Below, in pieces: positions 1 through 8,705 of a DNA stretch of 64,000 nucleotides. Within the stretch, counting starts at the first letter, position 1, and each line of letters begins with the position of its first letter. Location: the NCBI RefSeq assembly GCF_000718255.1, contig NZ_JOFJ01000001.1, positions 372,001-436,000 of the forward strand, written 5' to 3'. Under the pieces are notes generated by a model, which was given only the letters and a program-made list of their open reading frames with translations, did not search any database and was not told the DNA's origin. The translations under genes and the position numbers were made by a program. Source of the DNA: Spirillospora albida. Lineage in GTDB: Bacteria; Actinomycetota; Actinomycetes; Streptosporangiales; Streptosporangiaceae.

Positions 1-66
1 TGCACCTGGGCGGAGGAGCACTGGGACGAACTCCTCGACGCCCGCGAATCCCATCAAGCGTCCTGA
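1..66 (+). CDS. 3' end of an unidentified protein (partial)
   Basis: The window opens inside a reading frame that runs 21 codons and stops with TGA at 64-66. The visible tail is acidic and Trp-containing (CTWAEEHWDELLDARE...). The codon use is GC-rich like its neighbours, so it looks like a genuine C-terminus. Too little is present to name the product. The 179 bases between this stop and the next gene show no other coding signal. Confidence 0.5.
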   Translation, partial: CTWAEEHWDELLDARESHQAS

Positions 67-245
67 CCCCGGCACCGCGGCGCCGCGGGCCTCGTCTGCC
101 CGCCGGATCGTCCGGCATGGGTGCCGCGTCGCCTCCCGCGCGAGGGGCGGCACCGGCGGTGTGCGGCCGGTTCAGAAGGCGATCGCGTCCGGGAAGATGC
201 GGGGGGACGGGGACGTTGTCCGGCTGACGATCAAAGGAGATGGCG

Positions 246-647
246 ATGGCCGAGGTCAGGGTGGAGCGCACCGAGGACGGGTTCCGGGCGGTCAACGCGC
301 GGGGGGCGGAGGTCGCCATCGGTGACGGGGAGACCGACCGGGTGTTCACGCCCGTCGAGCTGATGCTGGCCGCGCTCGGGGGGTGTGAACTGGTGACGGT
401 GGAGCCCCTGACCGCGAAGCGGGGGCATCGGATGGTGCGGCTCGCGGCGAGCGTCGCGGCCGAGAAGGTGGACCGCAGCAGGCTCGGGACGATCACCGTC
501 ACGTACGACGTCGAGTTGCCCGAGGGGGACGACAAGGCCGACGAGGTGCTGCGGGCGGTGGCGAAGCGCGTGTCCGACGGCTACTGCACGGTGGGGCTGG
601 CGCTCAAGGCTCCGATGGACGTGGTGCAGGTCATCCCGGAGGGTTAG
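246..647 (+). CDS. OsmC family protein
   Basis: This 133-residue protein has the OsmC/Ohr fold signature. One cysteine lies in a GGCE motif near residue 49 and a second in YCTVG near residue 117, the paired redox cysteines of this family. Members reduce organic or lipid hydroperoxides with a thiol partner in the cytoplasm; the substrate here is not shown. An in-frame ATG at 240 is possible, but AAAGGAGA at 233-240 overlaps it and sits six bases before the ATG at 246, so 246 is preferred. The gene converges on the next one and their stop regions overlap by four bases. Confidence 0.85.
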   Translation: MAEVRVERTEDGFRAVNARGAEVAIGDGETDRVFTPVELMLAALGGCELVTVEPLTAKRGHRMVRLAASVAAEKVDRSRLGTITVTYDVELPEGDDKADEVLRAVAKRVSDGYCTVGLALKAPMDVVQVIPEG

Positions 648-2194
648 TCGCAGGTGGTGCCCTTCGCCGGGACCTTGCCGTCCAGAAGGTAGGACTGGAC
701 GGCCTTCCGCACGCACGCGTTCCCGGTGTCGTAGGCGCCGTGGCCCTCTCCCTTGAGGGTGAGGAGCGTGGCCTTGCCTCCGAGTTCCCTGGTGAGGGCG
801 GGCGCCCACGCGTAGGGGGTGGCGGGGTCGCCGGTGTTGCCGATCACGAGGATCGGCGCGGCGGACGGGGCGGACACCTCACCGGCGTCGTCGTCGCCCT
901 TCACCGGCCAGTCCGTGCACTGGATAAGGCCCCACGCCATCCAGGGGCCGAAGACCGGGGACGCCCTGCGGAAGCGCGGCAGTTCGCGGTGGACGTCCGC
1001 GGCGGTGTACCGGGCGGCGCCGTCCGCGCAGCCGATGGCGGTGTTGGCGGGCGTGAGGTTGCTGTAGGTGCCGTCCTCGCGGCGGCCGCTGAGCAGGTCG
1101 GCGAGCATGAGCAGGGTGTTGCCGGTGCGCCGCCGGGTCGCCTCCGTGAGGCCCTGGATCAGGACGGGCCACGCCTCCTTGGAGTAGAGGGCGGCGGCGA
1201 CGCCGGACGCGGCGAGGCTCTGGGTCAGCTCGCGGCCGGACGCGGCGGGCAGCGGCCGGGCGTCCAGTGCGTCGAGGAGGCGGCCGACGGACGCGACGAT
1301 CTCGCCGGCGTCGGCGCCGAGAGGGCAGAGGGCGGCGCCTCGCGCGGCGCAGCTCTTCGCGAAGTCGCCGAGGGCGCGCTGGAACGCGGCGGCCTGCTGG
1401 AGGCCGAGGTCCACGTCGTCGATCCGGGTGTCGACGGCTCCGTCGAGGACGGCGCGGCCGACGTTGGCCGGGTACTGGTGGGCGTAGCTCGCGCCGAGCT
1501 GCGTCCCGTAGGAGATGCCGAAGTAGTGCAGCTTGGCGTCGCCGAGGGCCGCCCGGAGGACGTCCATGTCACGTGCGGCGCTGACGGTGCCGACATGCGG
1601 GAGGACCCGTCCGGAGCGGGTCTGGCAGGCGCGGGCGAACTCGCCGATCTCCCGGAGGAGCCCCCTCTCCTCGGCGGCGTCGTCGGGCGACCCCTCGGAG
1701 GCGGCGAGCTCGTCCATCCTCTTGTCGTCGACGCAGGTGACGGGCGCGCTGCGGCCGACGCCGCGGGGGTCGAACCCGATGAGGTCGTAGCGGGTGTTGA
1801 GCTCCCTGTACTGGCCGTACGCCTGGTAGAGAGTGTCGACGCCGTCTCCGCCGGGGCCTCCGAAGTTGAAGAGCAGCGACCCGATGCGGCCCTCCCGCCT
1901 CGTGGCGGGGAAGCGGATCAGGGCGAGGTCGATGGTGTCTCCGGACGGTTTGTCGTAGTCGAGTGGTACCTTCACCGTTCCGCATCGGAACCCTGAGGGC
2001 GGCTCAGGGGCGCCGGGCGGTCGCCGAGGGAGGTTCCTGCAGTCGGTCCAGTCGGGCTTCCGGGCGGCGAGCGTCGTCGCGGACGGTGTGGGGCGGGGCT
2101 CGTCCGAGCCTCCGCTGCACGCGGCCAGACCGGAAACGGCCAGAGTTAGGACGGTAAATGATGCGATGCCGGATTTCGACGGGCTCCGGGGCAT
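644..2194 (-). CDS. exported TAP-type alpha/beta hydrolase lipoprotein
   Basis: This 516-residue protein starts with a signal peptide ending in a lipobox (GLAAC, Cys26), so it is probably anchored outside the membrane. An alpha/beta-hydrolase core follows. Likely catalytic residues are Ser228 in GISYGT, Asp456 in NTGDPAT and His485 in GEGHGAY. The C-terminal part matches the TAP-like domain of actinomycete tripeptidyl aminopeptidases (SlpD/SlpE, mycobacterial CaeA/Hip1). In Mycobacterium tuberculosis two such hydrolases lie beside glnA2 and panB (Rv2223c, Rv2224c), so its presence near glnE-glnA2 is conserved context. GGAGGG lies seven bases before the ATG. A peptidase role is likely but an esterase is possible. 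Confidence 0.85.
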   Translation of the reverse strand: MPRSPSKSGIASFTVLTLAVSGLAACSGGSDEPRPTPSATTLAARKPDWTDCRNLPRRPPGAPEPPSGFRCGTVKVPLDYDKPSGDTIDLALIRFPATRREGRIGSLLFNFGGPGGDGVDTLYQAYGQYRELNTRYDLIGFDPRGVGRSAPVTCVDDKRMDELAASEGSPDDAAEERGLLREIGEFARACQTRSGRVLPHVGTVSAARDMDVLRAALGDAKLHYFGISYGTQLGASYAHQYPANVGRAVLDGAVDTRIDDVDLGLQQAAAFQRALGDFAKSCAARGAALCPLGADAGEIVASVGRLLDALDARPLPAASGRELTQSLAASGVAAALYSKEAWPVLIQGLTEATRRRTGNTLLMLADLLSGRREDGTYSNLTPANTAIGCADGAARYTAADVHRELPRFRRASPVFGPWMAWGLIQCTDWPVKGDDDAGEVSAPSAAPILVIGNTGDPATPYAWAPALTRELGGKATLLTLKGEGHGAYDTGNACVRKAVQSYLLDGKVPAKGTTCD

Positions 2195-2403
2195 GTGTCC
2201 CTCCGGGTGGGCGCGCGCGAGCGGTCGGGACCTACCCGTCCCCGCCTATGCTGATGCATGATCGGCTTAACGGGCGCCCCGCGGGGGAAGCCCCTCCCCC
2301 GCAAGTCCGGATACCGCATCAGGGTCGTACTACTCAAGGCTGAGATGAAGACCATTCGTCGCGGTGATCTCAACGAGGTGGCCACGAGGCAAAGATAGGT
2401 AGC

Positions 2404-3285
2404 ATGGCCCAATCCGCCCCCCCAGCAGCCCGTCGGGAACCGGAACCCCGGTCCCCCGCGGGCGAGCCGCGACGGCCGGCCGCGACGATGCGGCACCGGG
2501 TACTCGCCGCACCGCCGGTGTGGCGCGAGCTCCTGCTCATCGCCCTCTTCTACACCGGATATACGCTCACCCGGATCGTCCTGGTTCAGGACGGGACGGC
2601 CCCCGCGTTCCGGCACGCCTACGACATCCTTCGCTTCGAGCGGCTCCTCGGCCTGGACGTCGAGCTCGGCCTGAACCAGACGCTGCTGCAGGTGCCCTGG
2701 CTCGCCCGCACCGCCAACGTCTTCTACGCCACCGCCCACTTCGGGGTGACGCTCGGCATCGTCGTATGGCTGTACCGGTTCCGGCCGCAGGAGTACCGCT
2801 GGCTCCGCACGTCCATCATGGTCTCGACGGGTGTCGCGCTGGTCGGCTTCTGGCTGTACCCGCTCGCCCCGCCGCGCTTCCTGCACAGCGAGGGCTTCGT
2901 CGACCCGGTGACCGCCCTGCACTCGCTCGGCCTGTACGCGAGCGACGCGTCCGGCAGCCTGACGAACCAGTACGCGGCGATGCCGTCGATGCACGCCGGC
3001 TGGGCGCTGTGGTGCGGGTTCGTGCTGGTCAAGCTGGCGGCGCGGCGGTGGGCGCAGGCCCTCGGGCTGCTCTACCCGGCGACGACCGTGCTGGTGATCC
3101 TCGCGACCGCCAACCACTACGTGCTGGACGCGGTGGTCGGCATGGCGCTGGTCGGCGGCACGCTGTGGACGTCCTGGCTGCTGTACGTGCGGCGCCCGGA
3201 ACCGCTCGTCGCCTTCCAGGCACGGGCCGCACGGCTCGTCGCCGCGCGGATCGGCCGCTCCCCCGGCACCGACACCGCGAACTAG
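2404..3285 (+). CDS. PAP2 superfamily membrane phosphatase/transferase
   Basis: This 293-residue integral membrane protein has about six hydrophobic segments after a basic, proline-rich N-terminus of about 40 residues. The active-site motifs of the PAP2_3 (Aur1/Ipt1-like) branch are visible: PSMHAGWAL, and later NHYVLDAVVG with the catalytic His and Asp. The family removes or transfers phosphate-linked headgroups on lipids or polyprenyl carriers; the substrate is unknown. The 209 bases upstream hold no other gene. AGGT lies close before the ATG, and in-frame downstream starts such as the Met near residue 29 cannot be ruled out. Its stop overlaps the convergent glnE stop by four bases. Confidence 0.82.
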   Translation: MAQSAPPAARREPEPRSPAGEPRRPAATMRHRVLAAPPVWRELLLIALFYTGYTLTRIVLVQDGTAPAFRHAYDILRFERLLGLDVELGLNQTLLQVPWLARTANVFYATAHFGVTLGIVVWLYRFRPQEYRWLRTSIMVSTGVALVGFWLYPLAPPRFLHSEGFVDPVTALHSLGLYASDASGSLTNQYAAMPSMHAGWALWCGFVLVKLAARRWAQALGLLYPATTVLVILATANHYVLDAVVGMALVGGTLWTSWLLYVRRPEPLVAFQARAARLVAARIGRSPGTDTAN

Positions 3286-6200
3286 CCGGCCCAGCCGGCG
3301 TCGCCGCCGTAGAAGACGCGCTCGACGACGGCGCGGGCGCGGCGGGCGTGCCTGCGGTAGTCCTCCAGCAGGTCACCGCCGCCGTTGTAGCCGAGCACGC
3401 GGGTGACGGCGCTGCGCTCGCGGTGGTGGTCGCTCGGCAGCAGGTCGGACGCCCGCCCCCGCACCAGCATGATCGCGCCGCGGATCCGGGTGGCGAGGCA
3501 CCACGCCTCCTCCAGGACCGCGGCGTCGTCGGCGGCGAGGAGGTCGGCGCCGGCGGCCGCCTCCAGCGCCACGAGGGTCCGGGTGGTGCGCAGGCCCGGA
3601 ACCTCGTGGGCGTGCCGGAGCTGCAGCAGCTGCGCGACCCACTCCACGTCCGACAGGCCGCCGGGGCCGAGCTTGATGTGCTGCCGGGGCTCGACGCCGC
3701 GCGGCAGCCGCTCCGACTCCATCCGCGCCTTCAGCCGCCTGATCTGCCGGACGGCGTCGTCGCCGACGCCGTCCGCGGGCCACCGGATCGGGTCGATGAC
3801 CTCGCGGAAGCGCGCGCGCAGCCCCGCGTCCCCGATGAGGGGGTCGGCGCGCAGCAGCGCCTGCGCCTCCCATGGCTGCGACCAGCGGGCGTAGTACGCG
3901 GCGTACGAGGCGAGCGTCCGGACGAGGGGCCCCTGGCGGCCCTCCGGGCGCAGGTTCGGGTCGATGTCGAGCGGCGGGTCGGGGGCGGGCAGCGCGAGCA
4001 GGCGGCGCAGCTCCTCCGCGACGGCGTGCGCGGCTCGGCTCGCGGCCCGCTCGTCGGCGCCGGGGTGCGGGTCGTGGACGAACATGACGTCGGCGTCGCT
4101 GCCGTAGCCGAGTTCATGGCCGCCGAACCGGCCCATCGCGACGACCGCCATCCGGGTCGGGAGGGGGCCCCGCAGCTCCATCTCGACCTTGCCGACGGCG
4201 GCGCTCAGCGCGGCCTCGATCGTGACGGCGGCGATGTCGGTGAGCGCCTCCCCGACGGTCCGGACGTCCGCCATCCCGAGCAGGTCGGCGACCGCGACGC
4301 GGAACAGCTCGCGGCGCCGCAGCCCCCGGACGGCCCGGACCGCCTCCTCCGCCTGCATCGCCGGGCCGGTCGTGTCCGGGCCGGTGTGGCGGCGGACGCC
4401 GGCCAGCGCCTCCGAGCGGAGCGCCTCGTACGGGCGCGGCGACAGCTCCGCGGCGCTGCCGAGCATCGCGACCGCCTCGGGGGCCCGAAGCAGCAGGTCG
4501 GTGGCGTACCGGCTGGAGCCGAGCAGCCACGCCATCCGCTCCGCGACGATCACCTCGTCCCGCAGCAGCCGCAGATACCAGGGCGTCCGGCCGAGCGCGT
4601 CGCTGACCTGCCGGAACCCGAGCAGGCCGGAGTCCGGGTCGGGGGCGTCGGCGAACCAGCCGAGCATGACGGGCAGCAGCGTCCGCTGGATCGCTGCGCG
4701 CCGCGAGACCCCGGCGGTGAGCGCCTCGATGTGCCGGAGCGCGCCCGCCGGATCGCCGTAGCCGAGCGCCTCCAGCCGGACCCGCGCGGCCTGCGGGGTG
4801 AGGCGCGCCTCCTCGCCGGGGAGCCGGGCGACCGCGCGCAGCAGCGGCCGGTAGAAGAGCTTCTCGTGAATGCGGCGGACCTCGCGGGCGTGCCGCCGCC
4901 ACCGCCCGGTGAACTCCCCGACCGGGTCGGGGCGCAGGCCGAGCGCGCGGCCGAGGCGCCGCAGCCCCGCCTCGTCGTCGGGGACGAGGTGGGTGCGGCG
5001 CAGCCGGTGCAGCTGGACGAGGTGCTCGACCCTCCGCAGGAACCGGTACGCGGAGCGGAGCGCGGCGGCGTCGTCGCGTCCGACGTATCCGCCGCGGGAG
5101 AGCGCGTCGAGGGCGTCGAGGGTGGCGGGGGCGCGCAGCTCGGGGTCGGCGCGGCCGTGGACGAGCTGGAGGAGCTGCACCGCGAACTCGACGTCGCGCA
5201 GGCCGCCGGGGCCGAGCTTCAGCTGCCGGTCGGCGTTGGCGCTGCGCCGGTCGAGGTCGGCCTCGACGCGGCGCCGCATGTCCTGGACGTCCTGGACGAA
5301 CCCCTCCCCCTCGGCGGCCTGCCACACCATCGGGATGATCGCGTCCATGTACCGGGCGCCGAGGGCGGGGTCGCCGGCGACGGGACGGGCCTTCAGCAGC
5401 GCCTGGAACTCCCACGTCTTCGCCCAGCGCTCGTAGTAGGCGCGGTGGCTGGCGAGCGTCCGGACGAGCGGCCCGGCCTTGCCCTCGGGGCGGAGCGCCG
5501 CGTCGACCTCCCAGAGCGCGCCCTCCTCCGTGGACGCCGAGCAGGCCCGCATCATCGCCGACGCCATCCGGGTCGCGGCGCGCAGCGCGGCGTCCTCGGC
5601 CCCGCCCTCCCGCGCCTCGGCCACGAAGATCACATCGACGTCGCTGACGTAGTTCAGCTCGCGGGCGCCGCACTTGCCCATGCCGATCACCGCGAGGCGG
5701 CACAGGGCGTGCTCGGGGACCTCGGCGCGGGCGATCGCGAGCCCGGCCGCGAGCGCGGCGGCGGCGAGGTCGGCGAGCTCGGCGGCGACGTCCGCGACAT
5801 CCGCCGCGCCGGCGAGGTCGCGTCCGGCGAGGTCGAGCAGCCGCCGCCGGTACGCGACGCGCAGCGCGGCGACGGCGCCGGGGGCGTCCGCGGCGACCGG
5901 CTCGTCGGCGGCGGGGTCGGCGCCGACGGCGGTGAGCAGGTCGGCGCGCAGCTCCGCCGCGCTCGGCCGGCCCGCGCCGTCCGAGCACAGCACCCGCCAG
6001 TGGCCGGGATGCCGGGCGAGGTGGTCGGCGAGGGCGGCGCTGACGCCGAGCACCGCGGGGAGCCGCTCGCAGACGGGCTCGTCGCCGGTGAGGGCGTCCC
6101 GCAGCTCCTTGCCGCACCCGGCGGCGTCGGCGGACGCGAGCAGCCGCAGCAGCCCGTCGAGCGCGAGGTCGGGGTCGGCGGTGCCGCCGAGGACGTCCAG

Positions 6201-6338
6201 GAGGTCGCCGGGCGGCGCCGAACCGTCCCGCTCCGCCTCGAGCAGGAGCCGCTCGGCGCGGCCCGCGTCGGTGAAGCCGAGCCGCGCGAGGCGCCCGGCG
6301 AGGCTGGGGCGCCGCTCCGGGCTCCAGGGCTCGCTCAC
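3282..6338 (-). CDS. glnE: bifunctional glutamine synthetase adenylyltransferase/deadenylylase GlnE
   Basis: GlnE adds and removes AMP on glutamine synthetase I in response to nitrogen status. The 1018-residue product has two nucleotidyltransferase halves, each with a G-x-G-x-x-x-E-L...SD.D motif: GMGKCGARELNYVSDVDVIF near residues 216-236 and AMGRFGGHELGYGSDADVMF near 732-752. Each is followed by a GPGGLxDVE motif. The open frame continues upstream into glnA2. GTG at 6338 was chosen because it gives the normal GlnE length and starts 26 bases after the glnA2 stop. Upstream residues in that frame look like an antisense shadow. It forms an operon with glnA2. The glnE-glnA2 order matches M. tuberculosis Rv2221c-Rv2222c. 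Confidence 0.96.
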   Translation of the reverse strand: MSEPWSPERRPSLAGRLARLGFTDAGRAERLLLEAERDGSAPPGDLLDVLGGTADPDLALDGLLRLLASADAAGCGKELRDALTGDEPVCERLPAVLGVSAALADHLARHPGHWRVLCSDGAGRPSAAELRADLLTAVGADPAADEPVAADAPGAVAALRVAYRRRLLDLAGRDLAGAADVADVAAELADLAAAALAAGLAIARAEVPEHALCRLAVIGMGKCGARELNYVSDVDVIFVAEAREGGAEDAALRAATRMASAMMRACSASTEEGALWEVDAALRPEGKAGPLVRTLASHRAYYERWAKTWEFQALLKARPVAGDPALGARYMDAIIPMVWQAAEGEGFVQDVQDMRRRVEADLDRRSANADRQLKLGPGGLRDVEFAVQLLQLVHGRADPELRAPATLDALDALSRGGYVGRDDAAALRSAYRFLRRVEHLVQLHRLRRTHLVPDDEAGLRRLGRALGLRPDPVGEFTGRWRRHAREVRRIHEKLFYRPLLRAVARLPGEEARLTPQAARVRLEALGYGDPAGALRHIEALTAGVSRRAAIQRTLLPVMLGWFADAPDPDSGLLGFRQVSDALGRTPWYLRLLRDEVIVAERMAWLLGSSRYATDLLLRAPEAVAMLGSAAELSPRPYEALRSEALAGVRRHTGPDTTGPAMQAEEAVRAVRGLRRRELFRVAVADLLGMADVRTVGEALTDIAAVTIEAALSAAVGKVEMELRGPLPTRMAVVAMGRFGGHELGYGSDADVMFVHDPHPGADERAASRAAHAVAEELRRLLALPAPDPPLDIDPNLRPEGRQGPLVRTLASYAAYYARWSQPWEAQALLRADPLIGDAGLRARFREVIDPIRWPADGVGDDAVRQIRRLKARMESERLPRGVEPRQHIKLGPGGLSDVEWVAQLLQLRHAHEVPGLRTTRTLVALEAAAGADLLAADDAAVLEEAWCLATRIRGAIMLVRGRASDLLPSDHHRERSAVTRVLGYNGGGDLLEDYRRHARRARAVVERVFYGGDAGWAG

Positions 6339-6364
6339 GCCACCACCGTAGCCCGGCGGGGCCC

Positions 6365-7726
6365 TCAGAGGACGGGCATCAGGTGGCGGCGCTCGAACTC
6401 GGTCACCTGGCGGCGGTAGTCCTCCCACTCCTTGCGCTTGTTGCGCAGGAAGAAGTCGAAGACGTGCTCGCCGAGGACGTCGGCCATCAGCTCGCTGCGC
6501 TCCATCGCCCGGACCGCCTCGTCCAGGTTCTGCGGCAGCGGCTCGATGCCGAGGGCGCGCCGCTCGGCCGGGGTGAGGGCCCACACGTCGTCCTCGGCGC
6601 CCGGCGGGAGCTCGTAGCCCTCCTCGATGCCCTTGAGCCCGGCGCCGAGGATCGCCGCGTACGCGAGGTAGGGGTTGGCGGCGGTGTCCAGGGAGCGGAA
6701 CTCGATGCGGGTCGAGTGCACCTTCTGCGGCTTGTACATCGGGACGCGGACGAGCGCGGACCGGTTGTTGTGGCCCCAGCAGATGTAGGACGGGGCCTCG
6801 CCCCCGGCGCCCGCCGCCGATCCGACGCCGCCCCAGAGCCGCTTGTAGGAGTTCACCCACTGGTTGCAGACGGCGGTGATCTCGGCGGAGTGGCGGAGCA
6901 GGCCCGCGATGAACGCGCGCCCGACCTTGGACAGCTGGAACTCCGCGCCCGGCTCGTAGAACGCGTTCCGGTCACCCTCGAACAGCGACATGTGGGTGTG
7001 CATCCCGGAGCCTGGGTGGTCGGTGAACGGCTTCGGCATGAAGGACGCGTACACGCCCTGCTCCAGCGCGACCTCCTTCATGACGAGCCGGAACGTCATG
7101 ATGTTGTCGGCGGTGGTGAGCGCGTCCGCGTACCGGAGGTCGATCTCCTGCTGGCCCGGCGCGCCCTCGTGGTGGCTGAACTCGACGGAGATCCCCATCG
7201 ACTCCAGCATCGTGATCGCGTTGCGGCGGAAGTCGTGCGCGGCGCTGTGCGGGGTGTGGTCGAAGTAGCCGCCCGCGTCCGCCGGCTCCGGCTCGCGCCC
7301 GTCCTCGGGGAGCCCGTTGACGAGGAAGAACTCGATCTCGGGATGGGTGTAGAAGGTGAACCCGAGGTCGGCGGCCCGCGCGAGGGCGCGCTTCAGGACA
7401 TAGCGCGGGTCGGCGAAGCTGGGCGTCCCGTCCGGCATGAGGATGTCGCAGAACATGCGGCCGACGCCGGGCGCCTCCGAGCGCCACGGCAGCACCTGGA
7501 ACGTGGACGGGTCCGGTTTGGCGATCATGTCGGCCTCGTAGACCCGGGCGAAGCCCTCGATCGCCGAGCCGTCGAAGCCGATGCCCTCGCCGAACGCGCC
7601 CTCCAGCTCGGCCGGGGCCACGGCCACCGACTTCAGGAAGCCGAGCACGTCGGTGAACCACAGCCGGATGAACCGGATGTCGCGCTCCTCCAGTGTGCGG
7701 AGCACGAATTCCTGCTGACGGTCCAA
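6365..7726 (-). CDS. glnA2: glutamine synthetase type I, GlnA2-like
   Basis: This 453-residue class I glutamine synthetase joins ammonia to glutamate using ATP. The N-terminus (LDRQQEFVLRTLEERDIRFI) follows M. tuberculosis GlnA2 from residue 1, which supports the TTG start at 7726. GGGAG lies six bases upstream. An upstream in-frame ATG at 7780 would add 18 unrelated residues. Family motifs include FDGSAIEGF, the metal-site HPEIEFF, HHEGAPGQQEIDLR and NPYLAYAAIL. Around the usual adenylylation site the sequence reads EEGYELPPG rather than the NLYDLP type, so modification by GlnE is uncertain. It is the first gene of the glnA2-glnE operon. The main glnA is not in this window. Confidence 0.93.
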   Translation of the reverse strand: MDRQQEFVLRTLEERDIRFIRLWFTDVLGFLKSVAVAPAELEGAFGEGIGFDGSAIEGFARVYEADMIAKPDPSTFQVLPWRSEAPGVGRMFCDILMPDGTPSFADPRYVLKRALARAADLGFTFYTHPEIEFFLVNGLPEDGREPEPADAGGYFDHTPHSAAHDFRRNAITMLESMGISVEFSHHEGAPGQQEIDLRYADALTTADNIMTFRLVMKEVALEQGVYASFMPKPFTDHPGSGMHTHMSLFEGDRNAFYEPGAEFQLSKVGRAFIAGLLRHSAEITAVCNQWVNSYKRLWGGVGSAAGAGGEAPSYICWGHNNRSALVRVPMYKPQKVHSTRIEFRSLDTAANPYLAYAAILGAGLKGIEEGYELPPGAEDDVWALTPAERRALGIEPLPQNLDEAVRAMERSELMADVLGEHVFDFFLRNKRKEWEDYRRQVTEFERRHLMPVL

Positions 7727-7812
7727 TGCCCTCTCCCTCGGTGAGGCCGTATCGGCTGCCGGGCCGGCCGGTGCCGACACCTCTGGCTACTCTGCAGTAT
7801 GCCCGTGCGCTG

Positions 7813-8679
7813 TTACCGCGACGTTACGGGCGCGGGGCCGGTGGCCCGAAGCCGCGTTCCGATCCGCCGGGTTCCGATCCATTGTGCGTGGATCCTGTCG
7901 TAGGTGCCGTCCGCCCTGGCCTGACCGAGCACCTGGTCAACGAGCCCGGCCAGCCGCGGGTTCCGGCCCTTCCTTACCCAGAACGCGTACCGCTCACCGG
8001 TGTCGACGGCCGCGATGACGGCGAGGCCCTTCCGGGCCGGATCCCGCAGGGCCTGCCGCACGACGGCCTCGTTCTGGACGATCACCGCGACGCGTCCCGC
8101 GCGCAGGGCGTCCAGCTGGGCTCCGGGGTCCGGGAGGACGGCGAAGTGGAGGTCCTCGCCGTCGGCCCACTCCTCGCCGGGCGTGTTCTCCTGGACGCCG
8201 ATCGCGGGCTTCTCCGCACGCACGCCGTCCAACGACGTGATCGGGCTCCCGGCCCTCACCACCAGCGCCTGCCGGACGCCGAAGTACGGTTCGGTCGCGT
8301 CCATCGCGCCGGCGCGGGCCGGTGTGACCGCCATGGCGCCGAGGACGATGTCGCACTTCCCCGCGTCCAGCGCCGCGCCGCTCTTCAGCGTCTCGAACCC
8401 GGACCGGACGACCCGGTGCCGGACGCCGAGCCGCGCGGCGACCAGGTCGAGGAGGGCGACGTCGAAGCCGGTGATCCGCCCGTCCCGGACGAGGGCGAAC
8501 GGTGCGGCCGAGGGGTCGGCGCACGAGGTCAGCGCGCCCTTCGCGACCAGCGGGACGCCCCGTGCGGTCGCGCCCCGTGCGGTCGCGCCCCGCGCGTCCC
8601 CGCAGCCGGCGGCGGAGACGGCCAGCGCGAGCGCGGCGAGGCCGGCGCCGAGCGCCCGGCGCGCCGTTGGTCGGGACAC
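7813..8679 (-). CDS. amino-acid-type ABC substrate-binding lipoprotein
   Basis: This 288-residue protein has a lipoprotein signal ending in SAAGC (Cys26). A family-3 solute-binding fold follows: two lobes with GFDVALLDLVAARLGV, CDIVLGAMAVTPARAGAMD and YAFWVRKGRNPRLAGLVDQVL. Such proteins capture polar amino acids outside the cell. No permease or ATPase gene is adjacent, so it is an orphan that must share a transporter, or it acts as a sensor. GTG at 8679 follows GGAAAGGGG. Just after the lipidated Cys the linker contains a perfect 15-base tandem repeat (8561-8575, 8576-8590) encoding ATARG twice. It lies 26 bases downstream of the ArsR-like regulator on the same strand and may be co-transcribed with it. 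Confidence 0.85.
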   Translation of the reverse strand: MSRPTARRALGAGLAALALAVSAAGCGDARGATARGATARGVPLVAKGALTSCADPSAAPFALVRDGRITGFDVALLDLVAARLGVRHRVVRSGFETLKSGAALDAGKCDIVLGAMAVTPARAGAMDATEPYFGVRQALVVRAGSPITSLDGVRAEKPAIGVQENTPGEEWADGEDLHFAVLPDPGAQLDALRAGRVAVIVQNEAVVRQALRDPARKGLAVIAAVDTGERYAFWVRKGRNPRLAGLVDQVLGQARADGTYDRIHAQWIGTRRIGTRLRATGPAPVTSR

Positions 8680-8705
8680 GCGCAGACCCCTTTCCGATTT
8701 CTTGA

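Noticed and set aside
2520..6419. Very long plus-strand open frame (about 1,300 codons) opposite glnE
   Set aside because: It is Arg/Pro/Gly-rich antisense text with no domain; glnE on the other strand has all family motifs.
8561..8590. Separate regulatory repeat
   Set aside because: The 15-base tandem repeat lies in the linker after the lipobox of the binding lipoprotein and simply repeats ATARG.
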